DNA of 13,752 nucleotides from contig JANBPU010000383.1 in the NCBI GenBank assembly GCA_027575805.1, positions 1-13,752 of the forward strand, in the 5' to 3' direction. Shown piece after piece: positions 1 through 8,211 of this stretch; the stretch's first letter is position 1, and every line of letters begins with the position of its first letter. The position numbers and the translations under genes are program-made. The notes under the pieces are model-generated. The model searched no databases and was not told where the DNA came from. It worked only from the letters and a program-made list of their open reading frames with translations. This DNA is from Mycoemilia scoparia. Its lineage: Eukaryota; Kickxellomycota; Kickxellomycetes; Kickxellales; Kickxellaceae.

Positions 1-321
1 TCTTAATATGATGTAAAACGGCCACGTTTTACTGAAGGTAAGTAGTTATTTATTTGTATAAATATATATGAGTGAAAATTAAGACTACTAAAGGGTGTCA
101 ATAATATTGGCCCTACTTCTTTGTATATAGGGGCTCACAATATCCGATCACCAGGCCCCCACATATCTGGTATGTTTAATCATGATCACCACAATTTAAA
201 GTCTTTGGGTGAGAGCTGTGGAGTTTGGCAATCCAGAGTTTCTGCTACTGTGACTTACAATTGATTAATGCTTTTTGCTTCCTATATTCGACAAAAGTAT
301 AGCCTGCGAATGTTGTAAGGT

Positions 322-446
322 TCTGGATTTATAGTATTAAACAAAAATAGCTTACCAGGAGTTTTATATTAAATGGCCAGTGATTAGATCAAACTCATGG
401 AGCCCATTTCTGCCTACCATACATTTGATTACAGCTGAAATCTTGT
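322..446 (+). repeat. Diverged repeat, copy 1
   Basis: This segment resembles 2587-2730 in the same orientation. The best block starts at CAGGAGTTT (356-364), continues through AAATGG, then TTTCTG and a tail containing GAAA-CTT. Weaker similarity extends left to a shared GTTCTG. By eye the two gaps in the coding-like part are each 3 nt, which would suit former or current coding sequence. Its nature (paralogous exon or old transposon piece) is unknown. Confidence 0.45.
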
Positions 447-1090
447 GATATAAGCAGTGCAATGGTTATAGAAGAACAGAGCTAGCGGATGTAGGTTTTA
501 TTAAGGAGGTAATAAAACTATATGTAGACTGGATGTGTAAAATAGAAATAAGACTACTGAGGATTAGCTTACATGCTCCCTTTCTTTTTATATAGATGAT
601 CCCAATAGTTGTCTGGCAGAATTGTGCTGCGATATCCCTAATCTATTGCATGTAAGATCATACTTGGTGGTTCACCAAAATAACCGTAAAAGGGGCTTCA
701 GAGGCTGATCTCCTTAAGGCAATTATAAATACCCGCTGTGTAGTATGTTGTCCTAAGCTCCTGGTATGATATTGTAACATTTTCTAAATGGCTGTTAAAA
801 AGACCAAAGTCCAAGGACATGTAAATTTTGTTGTATACTTCATATTTGACCACTTGTGAAATTCAACTATATAAAGATTTTATCGGTATACATATTTCGT
901 GATTTTCAATTGTAATGAAACTGATGAGTAGTAGCATTAATTGGCAGAGTCCCCTCTAAAAAGGCACTATGATGATCCCTTGGACACTAGCCAATCATCA
1001 CTGAGACTCCAACTAAAATGTATGGACTATGGACTGATTTGCAGGGAGTGTATGAGGGTATCTGTCTGTTCCCTTTTGATGGAGAACTAG
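341..1090 (+). pseudogene. Possible broken or partial plus-strand coding region, unidentified
   Basis: Weak call. From 341 to 595 one plus frame stays open for 84 codons except for a single TGA at 446-448. Further right, three pieces can be spliced in one frame: 596-651 (reads DDPNSCLAELCCDIPNLLH), 704-763 (ADLLKAIINTRCVVCCPKLL) and 950-1090 (begins SPLKRHYDD, ends at TAG 1088-1090, with a Cys-rich stretch GLICRECMRVSVC). Donor-like GTAAGA and GTATGA follow the first two pieces, and AG precedes each. I cannot connect the 341-595 frame to the later pieces without a break, find no start codon, and recognise no family. It could be a decayed gene, the 3' end of a gene starting left of the window, or chance. 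A diverged copy of part of it lies at about 2587-2730. Confidence 0.25.
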
Positions 1091-1368
1091 TCAATTATAA
1101 GAATCTTGGTAAAAAATATACCTGAACGATTAATTTTTATAAAACAAGTTCAAGAATATGAACCAAATCTGTGTTCTATTTATTTTTGAAACATGCAAAA
1201 TGCAGACACATCTTTTTTAACAAATATTTTATTTGATTAAGAAGCTGGTTAGCACAATGGCATAACTTCTGAAATGCTTTAAAATATAATAAAAAAGAAA
1301 AAGGGTCGCTATTCTAGGAATCACCTGAAAAAGGAGTGCTCTTTTAAATAACTGAGACTCTGGTTGAA

Positions 1369-2049
1369 TCAGATTCCTGTTGCTTCAACACCTTCCGCAA
1401 TTATCTTCAAACATTTGTCATGGGATGTAGTAAATTTCCCCAATGCCAATCCAAAGTGAATGGAATTTATATAAATGCGATCTACCATTAAGAGATAGAA
1501 ATCTGAATTAACAGATTCGGTGTTCGTCTTTCTAACTATAAGGCAATGGTTTCCTTCTAGTGCATTCAATTCTTTTTTCAAATTATCAACAGCATTTTTA
1601 ACTGATGATAGGTGCTTATTAACATCAGGGTCAGTTTCTAGGTTTTTATTATTCCTGCTTTGGAAGAGTTCATCATAATGACCTTCAGTAGAAATAGTCA
1701 TAGATGCCATTAGCTTTCCAATTTGGTTAGCTAGCGGAAGAATAGTTGAGAGAATGTTATCCAAATCATCCACATTGTAAACAATGTTGAAATTCTCAAG
1801 GAAACGCTCTATATCCTTAGTTTTCTTTTCCCATGTTTCAGTACCTGAATTAGCTGGGACCCCACTAAGAATCATGTTGCTAAAGTTATCATAAAACGAT
1901 CTGAGATGATCTATAACAAACATACCATGAGGTAGAATGAACTTGAGGCCATTCACATGTGTCCGAAAGCCTGGTATGTCTTTAAATGGTTGCTGAGCAC
2001 CATTCTGTGGCATGGACCTTGGCATGGAAGGTGGTGTGAGAGAAGACAT
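1369..2049 (-). CDS. Hypothetical protein, 226 aa, intronless
   Basis: An uninterrupted 226-codon frame ends at TGA (1369-1371). The start chosen is the first ATG after an in-frame TAA upstream. The N-terminal 20 or so residues are Pro/Ser/Met/Gln-rich (MSSLTPPSMPRSMPQNG) and look disordered; the remainder is a mix of charged and hydrophobic residues typical of a helical protein, with a likely helix around FVIDHLRSFYDNF and a charged region around residues 145-170 (VKNAVDNLKKELNALEG) that could form a short coiled coil. No signal peptide or membrane segment is seen. I considered a small Mediator or kinetochore-type helical subunit because of the composition, but there is no motif to support either. 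No introns, unlike most neighbours. The length makes it likely to be real; the function is unknown. Confidence 0.7.
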   Translation of the reverse strand: MSSLTPPSMPRSMPQNGAQQPFKDIPGFRTHVNGLKFILPHGMFVIDHLRSFYDNFSNMILSGVPANSGTETWEKKTKDIERFLENFNIVYNVDDLDNILSTILPLANQIGKLMASMTISTEGHYDELFQSRNNKNLETDPDVNKHLSSVKNAVDNLKKELNALEGNHCLIVRKTNTESVNSDFYLLMVDRIYINSIHFGLALGKFTTSHDKCLKIIAEGVEATGI

Positions 2050-2586
2050 TGGATGAGTTGGAACAGTTGGATAATATGACTGTTTTTAGAAGGAAATGAC
2101 TGTAATAATTATACCTTTTTTCTAAGCCAGCTTTTCTAATATTATCTTTGGGATTTGAAAATGTTTTCCAAAACATTTTTTGTTATTGTAGTGGCTGTAG
2201 AGATCAATTGACAACACTAGACTATCAAGCCCAATTTTTAAATGTAAATCCCGTAACAAATAGAATTTTTGATAAAAAGTAAAAATTGTATCCATTTACA
2301 AGTGTAAAAGTTATTAAAATATAAGGTAAAATATTCAGAATGTTTGAAAAAAATTGTATGGAGGTTCTGCTGGCTTACTTATTTTACAATTTTGAAAAAA
2401 GAAATATAAATATTGTGAATTTGCAACCATGACCATTTTTACAAATTCTAATTGATCATGTACTGAATATTTTTTTTGTTAAAAAATAAAAAATTGTAGA
2501 CCTTGCCAATCTACTTGCTAAAATCGGGTTTCAAAAGAAATGACGATTGAGTATAATGACTTTTATTTCTACACTAGTAACTATTT
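2050..2586. other. AT-rich intergenic DNA
   Basis: Upstream side of the 226-aa gene. Long A and T runs, no open frame with coding character and no RNA gene recognised. It presumably contains the promoter of the minus-strand gene at 1369-2049; I see no clear TATA box. Confidence 0.5.
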
Positions 2587-2730
2587 GTTCTGATTTTATA
2601 CAACCTCAGAAAAAATTATTGGTTCCCAGGAGTTTCATAGCAAATGGCTCACAGTTGAGCCAAAATTTGATGAGGACTCATTTCTGTTTACTATCATAGA
2701 TTCGACCACTAGTGAAACCTTACCGTTTAT
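2587..2730 (+). repeat. Diverged repeat, copy 2
   Basis: Counterpart of 322-446. The shared block starts at CAGGAGTTT (2627-2635). The plus frame through it is open from 2594 to 2743 (50 codons, TAA at 2744-2746) and reads QEFHSKW where copy 1 reads QEFYIKW; both then have FL and TI a little further on. No start codon or family is recognised. It lies on the other side of the 226-aa minus-strand gene from copy 1. Confidence 0.45.
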
Positions 2731-2870
2731 TAAAATATGGTTCTAAATATTATAAAATTGAATAAACTAAAAAACAGAATGTTTCTAATTAATGTGCTAA
2801 CTATAATGGTTCCATATATTGTGATATCAGCTTCAGCTTCTACTACTCAAACTATACTTGCGATAAATTT

Positions 2871-3041
2871 TCAATTTAATATTATCTCTGACCATCCTTT
2901 TTCTAAACCTGAAAGTATGGTTTTTGGTGGTGGTGGTGGTGGTGGTGGTGGACAATATCCGTATCTCCTTTCTTTTGGCTTACTTACGGGGGAAACTTTT
3001 TCTGCTGCTTCCTTATTTCTCAACCCAAATCCGAAACACAT
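2871..3041 (-). CDS. Possible small proline-run protein, 56 aa
   Basis: Tentative gene. The minus frame opens with ATG at 3041 and ends at TGA (2871-2873). The peptide begins MCFGFGLRNKEAAEK, continues KPKERRYGYC, then nine prolines encoded by a CCA run, and ends KTILSGLEKGWSEIILN. A Cys at position 2 and a basic, Pro-rich body would suit a small membrane-tethered or adaptor protein, but this is inference. Against it: the length is short, the CCA run is a microsatellite, and a perfect donor-like GTAAGTAAG sits after codon 18, so the true structure may be spliced. The opposite strand has a longer frame reading poly-Gly that I consider less likely. Confidence 0.35.
   Translation of the reverse strand: MCFGFGLRNKEAAEKVSPVSKPKERRYGYCPPPPPPPPPKTILSGLEKGWSEIILN
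2926..2951. repeat. (GGT)n microsatellite
   Basis: Eight GGT units followed by GG on the plus strand, read as nine CCA proline codons in the minus-strand 56-aa frame. Such tracts change length readily, so it should be polymorphic between strains. Confidence 0.9.
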
Positions 3042-3557
3042 TTTTATATTGATATTAGTATTAGTGGTTTAAAAGTTTGGTTTAGTCGAATTAATAATTA
3101 ATTTATTATTTGAGCGTAAGAAGATTGATAGAGAGAAGAGTTTTTGGTTGCAAAAGTTTGCAAATATTAGTTGACAGACGTCCAGGTTTTATACACTTGT
3201 ACTTATCCACAATATATTGGAGCTCTTTCTAACTCTTACTTTGCAAGTATTATTTGGATATTTTACCTTACCTTTTATGTTATTTGGTATACTTTTTGAA
3301 AGCACATTTTGAAAATTTTGGCATGATTTGGTTTTTACAGAAAGCATTTCAATTCTTTGACACCAAACTTCATTTATTTTCTTTTCGATAGTATAGACAA
3401 AAGAATAGGTTTATCTTTTGCTAATTCCTAGTAAAAGCATAAATTATATCCTCAAAGCTATTCCAATATGGCTGACTTTTGTGCTCAAATGTAAATTTTA
3501 AACATATACAGGAATCAGGATTTATTACAAATTTGTACTGTACCGACAAAATGAAAA
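3042..3557. other. Intergenic DNA, nothing recognised
   Basis: AT-rich stretch between the 3' end of MED18 (minus) and the possible 56-aa gene (minus). I see no open frame with coding character, RNA gene or repeat. It would hold the MED18 3' UTR and, if the small gene is real, its promoter. Confidence 0.5.
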
Positions 3558-4795
3558 TTACTGGGAATAGGGAATCTTGTTTTGCAAATGAATATGGTCG
3601 ATGGCATTTAGTGTGACCAACTGCTGGAACACTCGTTTAATTTGTTTGAGCTGTTCAGCCATATGGTTGACACCATCCTGGTTGCTACTCAATGAGCTCA
3701 CATGAACAATCCAGGCACCAGATAGATCAGCTGGCTCAATAGTTCGAACATCTCCTGGCGTTTGAGTCTATCATTGTATATTAGATGTAAGTAGATTAGC
3801 GGTTTTTTCAAGTGACTTTGTCTCAGCAATTGAACAGGACCATTAATTGCTTAAAGCTTACCTTGAAAACTCGATATACTGAGATTTTGATCCTTTGATT
3901 GTACATTGACCAGTAACCCTTATGAACAAAATCTGAGTATGGTCTAAACACAGACAATGACCCAAAATGCACTATAGATTATTATGCGTTTGAAGTAAAT
4001 GTTTGGCTGATCTAAATAACACGAATGCTTACCTGTAGCCCAACAGTCTAATAAATGTATAGGCATCGTCTATATTGTGAAGCCTAGAGTACGTTACAGG
4101 ACGGACATTAACACCTCTTGATGATGTCCTTGGTTCAGGCTGTCCATAAACCACCATAGTGCTGCAGTAGAAAGTGTGTATTCATAGGTTGAATTAGTCA
4201 AGAACTGACTGATCACTACTAGTATATATATATACACCTTTTGTAAGGATTATACTTACTGGGATAAGTGTTTTGGCATTTCTGGATCTTCAACATCAAG
4301 CTCCGACCTTAATCTGAGTACTATATCGTCCTTTCGTAGTGGTCCAGTTGGTGTTTCAACTAACAAAACCAACAATAATATATCAATAATCCTGAGTAGT
4401 TAGAGACTACTGGCCTTTTAGTATTATACTTGGTACTTACCACATGGAACATAGTAAATCTCGTGATAAATAATAGGATTGATCTTTTCTTTGCCTCCAC
4501 ACATTGATGCTATCAATGTCATGACCAGTGGGCAGTTTTCATTATTGGCTATTCCAAACAAGCTACTTTCATATTGAGTTCCGGCTCCACTAGCAATCTC
4601 ACTGACTCCATGGATAGATGATGCAGATGCATTGGACAGTGTTGATCCAGACACCATTGGTGGACCCGGAGTCGTTGTTGTTGGTAGTGCTGGTGGTCTT
4701 GGAGTTGTACTTGATTCCGGTACTCCACCCCCATTATTGGTATTAACGTTGTTGCCTGCAACGGGCCCAGGAATTGAAGTGTTTGGTGTGGCCAT
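3558..4795 (-). CDS. MED18: Mediator of RNA polymerase II transcription subunit 18
   Basis: Five exons: 4795-4441, 4359-4260, 4161-4033, 3943-3862, 3767-3558; 876 nt, 291 aa, TAA stop. Med18 (yeast Srb5) is a head-module subunit of Mediator that pairs with Med20 and helps couple activators to RNA polymerase II. Residues 1 to about 75 are a Pro/Thr/Asn/Ser-rich, probably disordered extension. The conserved fold starts near YESSLFGIANNENCPL and LIASMCGG, matching the first helix of human MED18, followed by the GQPEPR strand, then GYRPYSDFVHKGYW and IKISVYRVFK, which align with human GFRMDHEFVAKG and IMVYKIFRI. The C-terminal part (TIEPADLSGAWIVHV, then MAEQLK) also matches. All splice phases agree. 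In intron 3 the acceptor must be the AG at 3945-3944, because an upstream AG gives a stop. The family call is firm. Confidence 0.92.
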
Positions 4796-5003
4796 ATTAT
4801 TAAAGCACTGCTAAATTCTTGATATCTACTAGTAAAATTCATTGCAATTGACAAACTACATAGATTTTAAGGATACCATTATGATATTATGGGGACTTTT
4901 TATATAATGTATGTCAACTCTCAAACTTTACAAACAAGCATCATAAATGTATATGTATAAAGAAAAACAAAGGAATGAGTAATAAGGATTGCCAATGATC
5001 GAA
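4796..5003. promoter_or_regulatory. MED18 upstream region / ZCCHC9-like 3' flank
   Basis: 208 bp between the ZCCHC9-like stop and the MED18 start, both on the minus strand. It must hold the MED18 promoter and the 3' UTR of the upstream gene. AT-rich, no distinct motif identified. Confidence 0.4.
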
Positions 5004-6166
5004 TTATATGGTAACGACCTTCTTTTTCTTTTGAGGTTGGCCTGAAGCTCCTTTTTTATTTTGCTGTTGTAGCTGGTGAGCACGCTTTTTGTCTTTTTGT
5101 ATCCGATGTAGAGTCACATAAACATCATCATCGTCGCCACCTTGATCAGCTTCAATCGTACCAACTGAATTAAGGAATTCTATTCAAAAATAAAAGAAAG
5201 CAGAAATGTAAGATTAGCAAAGCAATAACGATATTCAATTGTGAATTGTATAAAATATTGGGAAAGAAATGGGTTTGAATTCTTACGTTTGGTATTTGGT
5301 TTGCATTGCCTTGCATAGTGGTTTACAGATCCACAATATTTGCATCCGCCGCCATCTGGGTATAACCCATTCTCGTTCTTTTTGCACTGCGATGTTATGT
5401 GACCTTGCTGGTTGCAGACAAAGCAGGTAGCAAATGCGAATTCTAAAAAGTAACAAATAAATGAGAGATCAATGTATTGTGCTATATGTATGCATTTAAT
5501 TTCAAAGACCTTCTCAGGGGATACTTACTTTTGGATTTGGCGGTACATGATTTTGTTGTATGATCTTCTGAACCACAATGATAACAGATACCAATGCCCT
5601 GGCTCTTGGCTTGTGGACAGTTCTTGACGCTATGGCCCTTTTCACGACAATGGAAACATGTCTATAAGATGTGTGTCAGAATTCCAAAAAAGAAATAAAT
5701 CCAATATTAGCAACCTTTCTAATAATTACACTGGCTCTATTATTAGTTGCCAGATATTTGGAGCGTGTAACAACATAGTACCTTTTCAAGCTCGCGTAGT
5801 TGGACTCTTGCGAGTCTTCGTTTCTCACCATGGTACTTTTCCACAATTTCTATGAAGTTATTAACAATTGACGGCTTGGTTTATTTCAAGTTTTTCATAT
5901 TTGTAACCTTCCTCCATTCCAATGGCATACCGCTAACACTTACTATTAAGCCGTTTAACCTCATGCTCCCATTTTTCTTCTTTTGTCATATTCTTGGTCT
6001 CGTCATTTTCAGCTGCCTTGCCATCACCACCAGACCCTTTTAGGTTGGGCTTCTTGATCTTCTTTTTGCCAGTAACTTCGGACTTTGTGGGAATTAGCGA
6101 CTTTCCACCTTTGAATTCACTTGCTTCCAAAAACTGTTTCTTTACGGGTTTGGCTACTCTCGTCAT
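5004..6166 (-). CDS. ZCCHC9-like CCHC zinc-knuckle protein
   Basis: Five exons: 6166-5944, 5849-5782, 5661-5529, 5442-5287, 5179-5004; 756 nt, 251 aa. Four CX2CX4HX4C knuckles are complete: C99-C102-H107-C112, C123-C126-H131-C136, C148-C151-H156-C161 and C175-C178-H183-C188. The stretch GLYPDGGGCKYCGSVNH (167-183) nearly matches human ZCCHC9 GLYADGGGCKLCGSVEH, and the length is close to the human 271 aa. The N-terminal 75 residues are Lys-rich, a basic helix (EKYHGEKRRLARVQLRELEK) precedes the knuckles as in the human protein, and the tail is acidic (GGDDDD) then strongly basic (QPQKKKKVVTI), suggesting nuclear or nucleolar location. CCHC knuckles bind single-stranded nucleic acid; a role in rRNA or RNA processing is inferred. 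Family assignment is strong, function is not proven. Confidence 0.92.
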
Positions 6167-6642
6167 TATAATGGATAAACATGTATATCTGTGCGTAGTA
6201 GGGGTTAAACAACGTATCAGATACTACAGTAGTGGTGGCGGTTGTGTATTTTTGAGTTCTGATGATAAAAAAATATAGTACGATCAAGAAAAAAATATAT
6301 AAAAAACGAGTGAGCAGTACCATTGTGGTCACTACATGGCTTAAAGAAAATTATTGTGTTGGATCAGTGGTTTTATAGTGATGATTAGATCAGATCAATA
6401 TATTTACATATGGATCATAACTTTTGAAGAGTACCTTTTGGTGTTTATCGATTATAGGAGCAATCACAGCTAAATGAGTGACTAACCCTTCAAAAATAAT
6501 TTCCCACATATTTAACACATGCCAAAATTGAGTGTACAAAAAGTCGACTTGGATTATTACTTTGTTTCGGTCTCTATTTTCTAGCTAAACAAATAAAACT
6601 CACAAAAGGAGGGGACAAAATATTAAGGTAACCAATTGGTCT
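6167..6642. promoter_or_regulatory. Upstream region of the ZCCHC9-like gene
   Basis: 476 bp between the BRCT gene stop and the ZCCHC9-like start, both genes on the minus strand. Small frames on both strands here are low-complexity and have no supporting features. It presumably contains the BRCT gene 3' UTR and the promoter of the ZCCHC9-like gene; no motif is distinct. Confidence 0.4.
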
Positions 6643-7886
6643 TTAATTTTGTTGGCGCATCGAAGGGATTTTATATGCCACAAATCCATTTTTGTTTGGA
6701 GTAAAATCAACAACATCTTCAAGAATCGATTCCTTTGTATTCTTGTCAACATAGATCATGAATTTTGTCAATATCTGTTGTCTCTGACCATAATGACTGA
6801 TTATCGAGCTACCATTGGAATGTCGGCTTGATTGGGATTTTAAACTCCGAGTTTCTGAATATATATCGTTTCTTCCATCATATCTGCTATACAAAATAAC
6901 AATATTCAAATCAGCCACCTGTCCTTTATTTGATAATTTTGTTGTTGTTGTTGTTGCTGTTATAAGCTCATTTGCTATTATAGAGACTTGTAGGATATAA
7001 TAATGATGTTTAGAACTTACCTTATAGAGTGAGGCGACCCACGTGATCGTGGACTAATCCACTCTCCACCCATTCCAGGTTGTGTAGTCAAGATTGCAGG
7101 TGGATCACCAGCAATGCTGTTGGATCTCTTTCCGGATCTACCAAATAAGGGACTAGCAAATGATCGGAAGGAGTTCACCGAGTCTCTTCTGGTCCTTGAC
7201 ATTGGGTTTGCAGCTGATGTTTGGCGGCTGTGAAGTGAAAGTCGGCGACTAAGTTTTGATCTTATTGATGCGGTTGATGAGTGCCCTATAGTCGTTTATA
7301 ACAGCATATATGCTGTAGAAACATGTCAAATAGTTTAAGGTAAACAAACAGTTATAATTGCGAGTATATGGACACACATACCTGGTCTATAATGATCGTG
7401 TAATACATATTGCCCAGTTGGCCGTCTTGTACGAGCATGGTATGAGTCAACAATCCAGCTGGATTTGTAAACTATCCTGGTTGATTCTATTAGTCTATAG
7501 TCATGGGTTCATAGAATTCAAATATTAGCAGCACAAATCTGCAGTGTGAGAGAGGAGGCATTAACACGATTCAAGGCTAAAAGATCATTATTGTCTTGTT
7601 TGACTAAGCCTTACCGAGATGTTATAGACTCGGTTGCCTTATTGCTAAAGTAATATTGTATTGTGTCTTTATTGTGATCGCGGACTTGTAATCCACCTTC
7701 TGCAACTATTCAATTTGCAAAGACATAATAGCTTATATGGTTAATGCCGTACTGTGTTGTTATATATATATATATGGGCTAGTCTTTGTAAACTAAAAAG
7801 CCATAAGATAACTTACACCAAATATCTATATGTGTTTTTGGAACATTCGCGGCAAACCACGCCGTACAGCCGTTAAATAACTTCAT
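6643..7886 (-). CDS. BRCT-domain protein with Ser/Arg-rich tail
   Basis: Five exons: 7886-7817, 7705-7615, 7494-7382, 7285-7021, 6886-6643; 783 nt, 260 aa. The ATG is preceded by an in-frame TAA. Residues 3-92 form one BRCT domain: the N-terminal strand LFNGCTAWF, the GG turn in FAEGGLQV, a strand IQYYFSN, and the hallmark Trp67 in YKSSWIVDSY, followed by a GQYVLHDHYRP end as in REV1-type BRCT domains. Residues 93-180 are Ser/Arg-rich and probably disordered, with two RRxS sites (RRLS108, RRDS127) of the kind used by PKA-like kinases. The last 80 residues (QRQQILTKFMIYVDKNT, DFTPNKNGFVAYKIPS) match nothing I know. BRCT domains bind phosphopeptides or DNA ends, usually in DNA repair or checkpoints; no catalytic domain is present. 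In intron 4 the acceptor at 6888-6887 was chosen because it keeps frame. Confidence 0.82.
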
Positions 7887-8211
7887 GGTTTAACACCTGG
7901 TTGTTATGGTAGCTTCCAATAGCTTGAAAAATAAACGAATGCATAAACCACAAAGACGCAGACTTTGCTAAGTGTATTTGTTTTGATTTTCTTGAAACTA
8001 GTTATTTAGTATGGGTAATAACAATCATAACTTCCAAAAAATTGTCCCATATTATCGGTCTTGTCCAAAATATTCTGATGCCTAATAGCATTAATGACAT
8101 TTTTTAACAATACTAGAAATTAATTATATATATACTTATAGTTTTTAATCTTTAGTTTTCAATAATATCACACTTACACCGAGACAATTAAAAGAAACAC
8201 ACATACACAAA
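7887..8211. promoter_or_regulatory. Divergent promoter region, BRCT gene and translin
   Basis: The two coding starts face away from each other across 325 bp, so this segment must hold both 5' UTRs and promoters. It is AT-rich with a TATATATA stretch near 8125-8135 about 80 bp before the translin ATG, and a CA-rich leader (ACACACATACACAAA) right before the start codon. Co-regulation is possible but not shown by the sequence. Confidence 0.55.

Noticed and set aside
1..340. Possible exons at 1-39 and 131-169 with good donor sites
   Set aside because: The first has an in-frame stop and no acceptor in the window; the second cannot be joined to a convincing next exon.
2737..3072. Plus-strand 111-codon frame with a poly-Gly run
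   Set aside because: The frame is held open by a GGT microsatellite and AT-rich hydrophobic codons; the opposite strand gives the more protein-like reading.
4549..4854. Overlapping frames on both strands across MED18 exon 1
   Set aside because: Shadows of the Pro/Thr-rich coding sequence of MED18 exon 1.
5933..5943. ZCCHC9-like protein ending after exon 1
   Set aside because: The apparent stop lies in a GTAAGT intron; the four downstream exons complete the known family.
6117..6332. Hydrophobic minus frame upstream of the ZCCHC9-like gene
   Set aside because: Low-complexity promoter DNA overlapping the real start codon; no signal or domain.
6908..6918. GTG-initiated start for the last BRCT-gene exon as a separate gene
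   Set aside because: Splicing to the acceptor at 6888-6887 joins this frame perfectly to the upstream exons, so it is not a separate gene.
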